Shown: in pieces, positions 1-5,308 of the stretch
Numbering within the stretch: the stretch's first letter is position 1
Layout: every line of letters starts with the position of its first letter
Assembly (NCBI GenBank): GCA_050117315.1
Contig: JASFMY010000182.1
Span: 1-9,053, forward strand
Length of the DNA stretch: 9,053 nucleotides
Source: JANQIV01 sp050117315
GTDB lineage: Bacteria; Bacteroidota; Ignavibacteria; Ignavibacteriales; Melioribacteraceae
Direction of reading: 5' to 3'
Made by a program: the position numbers and the translations under genes
Notes under the pieces: generated by a model
Database searches by the model: none
What the model was told of the DNA's origin: nothing
The model's input: only the letters and a program-made list of their open reading frames with translations

Positions 1-20
1 TTAAAGATAAAAATGAAAAC

Positions 21-25
21 GAGGA
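21..25 (+). promoter_or_regulatory. ribosome binding site of the lipoprotein gene
   Basis: GAGGA lies 6 bases before the ATG at 32 and supports that start. No promoter can be judged because the window begins just upstream, so the gene may belong to a longer operon entering from the left. Confidence 0.6.
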
Positions 26-31
26 ATAAAA

Positions 32-1261
32 ATGAAAACAAATTTATACAAACTAGCATTGCTATTGACGGTAATAACCGTACTAATAACTGTTTCATGT
101 GATGACGATGATAATCCTCTATCGTCGGCATCCGAAAGCGGAGAAATAGCTATTGTTGCCGCCGTACCTAACCCTGACGGGCAATCGGGCGCCATCTATC
201 TACAATTGATAGACGATTTAAGCTCTAATACTTATGACAATGAAACAGCACTGCCTTTTACATTAAACAGCGACCAACTTGTTATGAGAGGAGAAGATAT
301 ATATAGACTGCCTTTTGCCGAGAGCGATGTAATTGAAAAATACACGCGCGGATCCGATAAAACATTAAGCATAACAGGGCAATTAACCATGGAGTCCAAC
401 TCATCTCCTTCTTCAATAGTTATTCAAAATGAAACAAAAGCTTATCTAGCCCTAATGGGAAGACCCAAAATATTAATTATTAATCCGTCAACTATGGAGA
501 AAACAGGAGAAATCGACATAACCGAATATGGCGTGGGTGACGACAACCCCGATGCGAATCAAATGGTTATCAGGGATGACAAGTTATATGTTGCCCTGTC
601 CCAAATGGTGGGAGGTTATTATGCTTCCCCCGACAGGGCCAAAGTAGATGTACTGATTATCAATACCGAAACTGATACAGTGGAAAAAATGATTACAGAA
701 GAAAGTACGGGAATGTCCCAACCAACAAGGCCTACTGAAACCAATCAAATATTTATAGACGAAAATAACGATATATATATCGTATGCCAGGGAGGTTTTG
801 GAGCTGTAGCCGGCCATAAATGCGGAATATTGAGAATTAAAGACGGTGAAACCGAATTTGACGCCGGTTATAGTATTAATATAACGGATGCCGCTATTAC
901 GGGGGAAAACAATAATGCATCTGCATTATTTTATGTGCAATACGGCGGCAACGGTAAACTATACGGGCACGCTGCCGTTTTTGCATATTACAGCAATCCG
1001 CCAAGTTATATCGAAGATAGAACATGCGTTCCTGTAGAAGTTGATCTAAGCGCCGGGACTATAACAGCACTTGATTTACCACGAAGTAATTCTTACGGTT
1101 CCACCGGTATCTATAATGATAAAATTGTATTTGGTTTAGCTACAGACAGCGATAACGGATTTTTTACATATGATATAAATACAGGTGAAACAAGCAGTGA
1201 GGCTATAATTAAAACAACAGGCACACCACATTTATTTAAGCATTTTGGTGAGGAGTACTAA
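32..1261 (+). CDS. putative surface lipoprotein, beta-propeller-like
   Basis: This 409-residue protein has a lysine-containing N-terminus, a hydrophobic stretch (about residues 8-21) and a lipobox-like VSC with Cys23 as the lipidated residue. The -3 position is Thr rather than the usual Leu, so the lipobox is imperfect. DDDD follows the cysteine directly. Acidic residues just after the lipidated cysteine are the known surface-export signal of Bacteroidota lipoproteins, so the outer face of the outer membrane is a reasonable inferred location. The rest is a string of short beta-rich segments of the kind ILIINPSTMEKTGEI (about 147-161) and VDVLIINTETDTVEKM (205-220), typical of a blade-repeat propeller. 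It resembles the DUF4374-type lipoproteins of Bacteroidota in overall style, but I cannot confirm that family. The gene ends 21 bases before an RND exporter on the same strand, which suggests one transcript and a shared envelope function. The substrate is unknown. Confidence 0.75.
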   Translation: MKTNLYKLALLLTVITVLITVSCDDDDNPLSSASESGEIAIVAAVPNPDGQSGAIYLQLIDDLSSNTYDNETALPFTLNSDQLVMRGEDIYRLPFAESDVIEKYTRGSDKTLSITGQLTMESNSSPSSIVIQNETKAYLALMGRPKILIINPSTMEKTGEIDITEYGVGDDNPDANQMVIRDDKLYVALSQMVGGYYASPDRAKVDVLIINTETDTVEKMITEESTGMSQPTRPTETNQIFIDENNDIYIVCQGGFGAVAGHKCGILRIKDGETEFDAGYSINITDAAITGENNNASALFYVQYGGNGKLYGHAAVFAYYSNPPSYIEDRTCVPVEVDLSAGTITALDLPRSNSYGSTGIYNDKIVFGLATDSDNGFFTYDINTGETSSEAIIKTTGTPHLFKHFGEEY

Positions 1262-1282
1262 TATTACTATAGTGAGCAGAAA

Positions 1283-3652
1283 ATGAAAATTCAACAAATC
1301 AACACTTTCTTTAAGAAAATGGGGTCATTTCAAATCAGACACCGCTGGATGTTTATTCTGCTGGCACTTATTCTAACCGCGTTTGGGATAACCGGCATCG
1401 ACAAGATAAGAATGAAAAATGATCGCGATAGCTGGTTCGATGACACTGAAGCCATTGAAATTGCAACTGAAAAATTCGAAGATCAGTTTGGCAACAATGA
1501 CAATATCGGTATTCTCGTTCAGGCAGACGATGTTTTTCACCCCGAAGTGCTTAAAGCAATTAAAGCGCTTGGCGACTCGTTGCTGAAAAAGGTTCCTTAT
1601 ACTGATGAAATTACATCACTCACGGAACTAGAAGTTTCGGTCGGGACTGAAGAAGGTATTGAAATCATCAATCCGTTTGAAGACGGTATCCCCGGTGATC
1701 CGGCTAAGATTGAAGAAATACGCGAGCTTATTCTATCACGAAAATCAATTGCCGATAAACTTGTTTCTGCAGATAGCAAAGAGACCTGGCTTACGGTTGA
1801 ATTATTGGAATATCCCGAATCCGAAGTCTGGGAAAAAAAGACCAATATCGATCCGATGTTTGAGGTTGGCGAAGCAGCCATTGAGATTGTTACCGATTCA
1901 ATGTGGAAAAGTGATCTTTACACGCTGAAAGCCGCCGGTATGCCTTACTCCGAGACTGAAGAGCGGGATTTCTTCGGCAAGGAGGCCCCTACTCGAGTAT
2001 TATCAGGCTTTGTGGTAATGATTATTTTGCTGATCTTTTTTCTCAGGTCAATTACCGGCGTATTCGTGCCTATATTCACAACTGCGATGGGAATTATTGT
2101 CGTTTTCGGCGGTATGGGCTGGCTTGATATCGGCGTTGAATCCATGATGATGACGTTCCCGGTCCTGTTAGGTATGGCGCTTTCAGTAGGCTATTCCATT
2201 CACCTGGTGAATGCGTTCAAGCGATTTTTCAAACAGACCGGCAAGCGAAAAGAATCGATGATCTCTGCTGTGGAAGAAACCGGCTGGCCGATTTTTTTTA
2301 CCGCGATAACTACTATTGGATCAGTGATGTCATTTGCTTCAACCGGTATTATGACGATTTCATGGCTTGGTTTTACCTGCGCGGCTGTTGTATTGGCCGT
2401 TTACCTGTTCGTGATGAGCCTGATTCCGGTAATGATGAGTTTTGGCAAAGATCGCGAGATTGCGGCTGATAAAAAAAATAAAGAATCTTTCTTTGACCGC
2501 TGTATGTCGGGATTGGGAGTATTCGTTTTAAAGCGAAAAGGTATTACCCTGTTCATAGCTTTCATCTGTTTGTTGGCGCTCATTCCCGGTATTTTTAAAA
2601 TCTCCGTAAATGTGGATGTCTTTCGTATGATGGGGCTCAAAATTCCCTATATACAACGTCTGTATGACGTTGCCAATTCTCAGCTTGGTTCGTATCTAAC
2701 CTACAATATCACCATTGATTATGATGATGAAAACGCGATCAAAGATCCCGAAGTGATGAAAAATTTTGACGCATTCGTCGATACGCTGAGCGCTTTTAAA
2801 TTGACCAAGAAAAATGAATCCGCTTCTACGGTATTTTCTATTCTGGACATTATCAAGGATATGAACCAGACTTTTCACAGCGATAGCGCTACATATTACC
2901 GGGTTCCTGATAATCGGGAGCTGATTGCCCAGCTACTGTTTTTATATGAAATATCCGGCGGTACAAAAACATTTCGCTGGATCGACGAGGATTTTTCCAT
3001 GCTTCGTGCGCAAGTAAGAATCAGTAAATATGAAACCAACGAGATTGTTCGAGAGATGAATACCATCCACAAAATCGGTCGTGAGAATTTCCCCGGCGCC
3101 AAAATCAGTATTGTCGGCTCCGCAATACAATTTGCTGAATTGAACAAAAAGATCGTCACCGGCGAGCTTAAATCATTGCTCGCGGCATTGGTGACTATTA
3201 GTGTGCTGTTAATTATTGTATTCAGCAGTTTCAAAACCGGTCTGATCGGGATGCTCCCGAACATTTCGCCGCTCATTGTAATCGGTGGTTATATGGGTTA
3301 TCTTAATTCATCGCTCGACATGATTACAATGACGATTATGCCTATGATGCTCGGTATCGCGGTGGATGACACTATACATTTCATCAATCACATTAAATGC
3401 GAGTTTGAATTGTGCGGCAATTACGGACAGGCGATTCTCAATTCATTCAAAAAAATTGGTAAAACCCTGACGATGACCACCATTATCCTGTCCGCTACAT
3501 TTGGGATGTACATTTTTTCACCAATGACAGCTATGGCTCGTATGGGTTTGTTTGCCGCGATGGGCTTGACTGCTGCGCTGGTGATCGATTACCTGATGAC
3601 ACCTGCATTGATTATGTATACCAAGCCGTTTGGTAAGGAAACCTCTGGTTAA
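1283..3652 (+). CDS. RND superfamily exporter (MMPL/HAE3 type)
   Basis: This 789-residue inner-membrane protein has the two-fold layout of RND permeases. TM1 lies at about 23-39, a periplasmic domain at about 40-235, and a bundle of five helices at about 238-388. A second half repeats this: a helix at about 420-438, a periplasmic domain at about 440-625, and helices at about 630-780. The second-half TM4 motif GIAVDDTIHF (691-700) and the preceding GMLPNISPLIV (656-666) are typical of predicted exporters of the COG1033/MMPL group, which use the proton gradient to move lipids, hopanoids or other hydrophobic molecules. The substrate here is not evident. The equivalent first-half motif, ALSVGYSIHL (299-308), has no aspartate. 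The start at 1283 has only a weak GAGCAG site, but nothing better lies nearby. Length is normal for a single-chain HAE3-type pump. No membrane-fusion protein or outer-membrane channel is encoded in the window. Confidence 0.88.
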   Translation: MKIQQINTFFKKMGSFQIRHRWMFILLALILTAFGITGIDKIRMKNDRDSWFDDTEAIEIATEKFEDQFGNNDNIGILVQADDVFHPEVLKAIKALGDSLLKKVPYTDEITSLTELEVSVGTEEGIEIINPFEDGIPGDPAKIEEIRELILSRKSIADKLVSADSKETWLTVELLEYPESEVWEKKTNIDPMFEVGEAAIEIVTDSMWKSDLYTLKAAGMPYSETEERDFFGKEAPTRVLSGFVVMIILLIFFLRSITGVFVPIFTTAMGIIVVFGGMGWLDIGVESMMMTFPVLLGMALSVGYSIHLVNAFKRFFKQTGKRKESMISAVEETGWPIFFTAITTIGSVMSFASTGIMTISWLGFTCAAVVLAVYLFVMSLIPVMMSFGKDREIAADKKNKESFFDRCMSGLGVFVLKRKGITLFIAFICLLALIPGIFKISVNVDVFRMMGLKIPYIQRLYDVANSQLGSYLTYNITIDYDDENAIKDPEVMKNFDAFVDTLSAFKLTKKNESASTVFSILDIIKDMNQTFHSDSATYYRVPDNRELIAQLLFLYEISGGTKTFRWIDEDFSMLRAQVRISKYETNEIVREMNTIHKIGRENFPGAKISIVGSAIQFAELNKKIVTGELKSLLAALVTISVLLIIVFSSFKTGLIGMLPNISPLIVIGGYMGYLNSSLDMITMTIMPMMLGIAVDDTIHFINHIKCEFELCGNYGQAILNSFKKIGKTLTMTTIILSATFGMYIFSPMTAMARMGLFAAMGLTAALVIDYLMTPALIMYTKPFGKETSG

Positions 3653-3666
3653 ACTAATAAGAGATA

Positions 3667-3750
3667 ATGAAGCTACTTTTTTTGACGGTTATTATAATTC
3701 CAGGAATGGTTCAAAACCGGAATCATTGTAACATTTTATTTTATAAATGA
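3667..3750 (+). pseudogene. possible stump of a third operon gene (signal peptide only)
   Basis: Fourteen bases after the RND stop an ATG opens a 27-codon frame beginning MKLLFLTVIIIPGMVQ, which looks like a Sec signal peptide, before running into unrelated-looking sequence and a TGA. In related genomes, exporters of this type are often followed by an outer-membrane lipoprotein-sorting (LolA-like) protein with such a start. I infer that the body of this gene was deleted and replaced by the repeat-rich stretch that follows. It could also be chance: the ribosome binding site is weak (AAGAGA) and no further homologous segment is visible in any frame. Confidence 0.3.
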
Positions 3751-3812
3751 TTACATGAATTATTCATTCTCCAATGCATAGGGTGTGTTGCAGAACTCAA
3801 TTAGGTGCTTCA

Positions 3813-3950
3813 ATAGCCACGTGCTTCAGCACGTTGGAAATAAGAAACCGAATAGAATCCGGGCTTTAGCCTAAATATGAGAAAAAATTGGGCTAAAGCC
3901 CTGAGTTTTTGTTGAGACTTATTGTCCACGACCTGAAAGGTCGTGGCTAT
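3813..3950. repeat. REPIN-like nested palindromic element
   Basis: The outermost 9 bases, ATAGCCACG (3813-3821) and CGTGGCTAT (3942-3950), are perfect inverted repeats. Each end is itself a hairpin. The left one has stem CGTGC with loop TTCA (3820-3833), extendable to CCAC/GTTGG with a one-base bulge. The right one is a perfect 9-bp stem, CCACGACCT (3926-3934) with AGGTCGTGG (3938-3946), and a GAA loop. Between them an 11-bp inverted pair, GGGCTTTAGCC (3861-3871) and GGCTAAAGCCC (3891-3901), forms a third stem. Two hairpin ends in opposite orientation are the hallmark of REPINs, non-autonomous elements moved by REP-associated tyrosine transposases (IS200/IS605-like). No such transposase is in the window. 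No coding potential is seen inside. Confidence 0.7.
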
Positions 3951-3976
3951 GATTATTTATTTTAGTTATGCAATAG

Positions 3977-4022
3977 ACCCCATAATCCGGGGTAAACCAA
4001 CTTCCTTGGAGGAAGGTGGTTT
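3977..4022. terminator. two adjacent hairpins, possible repeat or bidirectional terminator
   Basis: A small stem, ACCCC (3977-3981) with GGGGT (3989-3993), is followed at once by a long hairpin: AAACCAACTTCCT (3994-4006) against AGGAAGGTGGTTT (4010-4022), with one mismatch in 13 and a TGG loop. The A/T-rich outer arm gives short U runs on both strands. It could therefore end the plus-strand exporter operon and the convergent minus-strand antitoxin gene, which stops at 4061. It may equally be a dispersed palindromic repeat like its neighbour. Confidence 0.5.
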
Positions 4023-4060
4023 ATTCTATAAAATAAATATGTTAGCTGCTAAGGTTTGAG

Positions 4061-4309
4061 CTACTTGAAAAGTTGCTTTGTGTCTGAAACTTCGTGAAGT
4101 TCTTCACCATTTTCGGATTTGCGGAGAGTTTCTTCTGTTAATTTGTTGGGGATTTTAACTTCAAAAGGAATTCCTTTATTCAGAGAGACTTGTGTCAAGA
4201 AAATGGAGATTGCTTCAGACATTGAAATATTGAGTTTGTTAAGAATCTTCTGGGCTTCGCTCTTAACGCTAGGATCAATTCTAGCTTGTATTGTTGCAGA
4301 TTTATTCAT
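4061..4309 (-). CDS. RelB/DinJ-family antitoxin, orphan
   Basis: This 82-residue protein has the classic ribbon-helix-helix N-terminus of DinJ/RelB antitoxins: TIQARIDPSVKSEAQKILNK (residues 6-25) followed by SEAISIFLTQVSLNKGIPFE (31-50) and the PNKLTEETL linker (55-63). These antitoxins bind their own promoter and neutralise a YafQ/RelE-type ribosome-dependent mRNA endonuclease through the C-terminal tail. No toxin ORF follows on the minus strand: the 400 bases downstream hold only palindromic repeats. The C-terminus stops at LFK, whereas relatives often run on as LFKEL; see the finding on the TAG codon. The gene is intact enough to be translated, but as a solo antitoxin it may be a relic or may act on a distant toxin. 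The ribosome binding site is weak (GAGAT). Confidence 0.85.
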   Translation of the reverse strand: MNKSATIQARIDPSVKSEAQKILNKLNISMSEAISIFLTQVSLNKGIPFEVKIPNKLTEETLRKSENGEELHEVSDTKQLFK

Positions 4310-4477
4310 TTTATAATCTCAAATTATTGTCATTACAATTACAATACAAGGGTACTGAACAAAATTATAATTCTCAAGAACAATAAATGATGCAACTAAC
4401 GCTTTCCACCCGACCGCGTTTTCATTGTGGGATTGTTTAGGGCGTGAGATAGAAAAAAAGCATTGTTCTTTGAATTA
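4310..4477. other. non-coding stretch between antitoxin and toxin remnant
   Basis: No ORF or clear structured RNA is visible. The first 70 bases are A/T-rich and should hold the antitoxin promoter. The minus strand has TAATTTTG about 50 bases before the antitoxin start, matching the Bacteroidota -7 consensus TAnnTTTG, but without a well-spaced -33 TTTG. A G+C-richer block around 4393-4445 (CTAACGCTTTCCACCCGACC and onward) stands out from its surroundings and may be another piece of repeat, but I find no inverted partner. Confidence 0.4.
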
Positions 4478-4732
4478 TTAAAGAGAAAGAGAGACTTTCA
4501 AAGCTTTGTCAACCTCTAACATTTTACTTTTATCCGGCGTCACAAATTTTGGGATTAATCTTTGATAACCATCTACTGTTCTTATTTGACCACAGTCAAC
4601 GTAACTGTCTCCAGATAATCCACCTTCACCTTTCTGAAGAAATATCATTACAGGCAGAGGTTTGGTTATTTCTTTTACACCGGATATTGGGGTAATAACA
4701 AAAAGGAGTAATAAAATTGGGAAAATAATTTT
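4478..4732 (-). pseudogene. MazF/PemK-family toxin, C-terminal remnant
   Basis: An open frame of 84 codons on the minus strand, with no start codon at its beginning, ends in TAA at 4478-4480. It carries the C-terminal signature of MazF/PemK mRNA interferases: VITPIS (12-17), KPLPVMIFL (24-32), GEGGLSGDSYV (35-45), CGQIRTVD (47-54), RLIPKF (58-63) and MLEVDKALKVSLSL (71-84). MazF proteins are usually about 110-120 residues. The missing first ~30 residues contain the RxGDI start and the RPxxV strand with the catalytic arginine. The frame is closed on its 5' side by TAA (4733-4735), only 10 bases from an inverted-repeat element. The toxin is therefore almost certainly dead. The only internal ATG (residue 29) would give a 56-residue piece lacking the active site. 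No cognate MazE is present. Confidence 0.8.
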
Positions 4733-4745
4733 TTATATACACAAG

Positions 4746-4871
4746 CCAAATTGGTTTTGGTATTTTGTTTTTTTAGAACTCACCTAAATCCTCCCCGCCT
4801 CCCAAAGTCTCGTACGGCGGGCAGGTCTTAAAAAGAGAGGACTTTATGGCAAAATACCAAAACCAATTTGG
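4746..4871. mobile_element. MITE-like element with perfect 22-bp inverted ends
   Basis: The sequence at 4746-4767 (CCAAATTGGTTTTGG...) is the exact reverse complement of 4850-4871. The inner 82 bases are also partly palindromic: CACCTAAATCCTC (4781-4793) against GAGGACTTTATGG (4837-4849), and CCCGCC (4794-4799) against GGCGGG (4816-4821). The whole unit could fold into one long hairpin. ACAAG occurs immediately left (4741-4745) and one base from the right end (4873-4877), a possible 5-bp target duplication. There is no coding capacity, so it would need a transposase in trans. It separates the MazF remnant from the PadR promoter region. Confidence 0.65.
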
Positions 4872-4904
4872 AACAAGTATAGAATTTTATCGTAGAAATA
4901 GCCC

Positions 4905-4927
4905 TATGTTCTATGATATAGAACATA
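4905..4927. promoter_or_regulatory. candidate PadR operator (10-3-10 inverted repeat)
   Basis: TATGTTCTAT (4905-4914), spacer GAT, ATAGAACATA (4918-4927) is a perfect inverted repeat 52 bases before the padR-like start. A further copy of the half-site, ATGTTCTA, lies at 4947-4954. PadR repressors bind as dimers to palindromes in their own promoters, often with ATGT...ACAT ends. Here those ends are present but 13 bases apart instead of the 8 seen in classical PadR sites. The position fits autoregulation, but binding is inferred. Confidence 0.55.
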
Positions 4928-4969
4928 TTTTTATTTTGTCCGTCAAATGTTCTACAAATTAGAAGAAAT

Positions 4970-4975
4970 GGAGGT
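4970..4975 (+). promoter_or_regulatory. ribosome binding site deciding a TTG start
   Basis: GGAGGT lies 3 bases before TTG at 4979. The nearby ATG (4968) and GTG (4974) both run into TGA at 4980-4982, so the strong site can serve only the TTG. Confidence 0.75.
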
Positions 4976-4978
4976 GTT

Positions 4979-5308
4979 TTGAAATATTTATCGAGACCGG
5001 AAGAATTTGTGCTTCTTGTTTTGTACCAAATGAAAGGGGAAGCATATGGAAATAATATTAGAAAACAACTTGCCGAAATTACCGGGAAATACTGGTCCAT
5101 AGGTTCTGTTTACGTCCCGCTGGACCGCCTGGAAGACAAAGGTTTGGTAAAATCCTATACCGGAAAAATAACACCGGAAAGGGGCGGCAGAGCCAAACGC
5201 TGTTATGAAATTACTGATGAGGGACTAAAAAGTTTAGCCGAACTGCAGAGAACACATACTACCCTTTGGAGCAAAATGCCGGATTTATCATTTGGCAAGG
5301 ACAAGTAA
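4979..5308 (+). CDS. PadR-family transcriptional regulator
   Basis: This 109-residue winged helix-turn-helix protein starts with TTG behind a strong GGAGGT site. The pattern FVLLVLYQMKGEAYGNNIRK (residues 10-29), the recognition-helix region SIGSVYVPLDRLEDKGLV (40-57), the wing ending in ERGGRAKRCYEIT (67-79) and the following DEGLKSL are typical of PadR. It is a short subtype 2-like protein with almost no C-terminal dimerisation domain. Its TAA overlaps the ATG of the permease gene (TAATG), giving translational coupling. This pairing of a short PadR with a prefix-domain FtsX permease is a recurrent arrangement in several phyla. It probably represses its own operon through the palindrome at 4905-4927. 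The inducing signal is unknown. Confidence 0.9.
   Translation: MKYLSRPEEFVLLVLYQMKGEAYGNNIRKQLAEITGKYWSIGSVYVPLDRLEDKGLVKSYTGKITPERGGRAKRCYEITDEGLKSLAELQRTHTTLWSKMPDLSFGKDK

Noticed and set aside
2896..3276. Minus-strand 126-codon ORF inside the exporter gene
   Set aside because: It is fully antisense to conserved RND coding sequence and is low-complexity in composition.
4119..4316. Plus-strand 65-codon ORF opposite the antitoxin gene
   Set aside because: It is the antisense shadow of a clear RelB/DinJ gene and shows no recognisable motif.
4310..4380. Bacteroidota-type promoter for the antitoxin (TAATTTTG on the minus strand)
   Set aside because: The -7 element matches, but no TTTG lies 19-21 bases upstream, so it is only mentioned and not called.
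4393..4445. Integron attC-like site near CTAACGC between the two toxin-antitoxin relics
   Set aside because: Toxin-antitoxin cassettes are common in integrons, but no paired RYYYAAC and GTRRRRY-type core sites or symmetric arms could be found here.
4828..5100. Minus-strand 90-codon ORF across the MITE end and padR promoter
   Set aside because: It lies opposite the PadR start and through the inverted repeat, with no motif; this is a chance frame in A/T-rich DNA.
5266..5307. Earlier in-frame start for the permease
   Set aside because: It lies inside padR with no ribosome binding site, while ATG 5308 overlaps the padR stop and begins the recognisable prefix domain.
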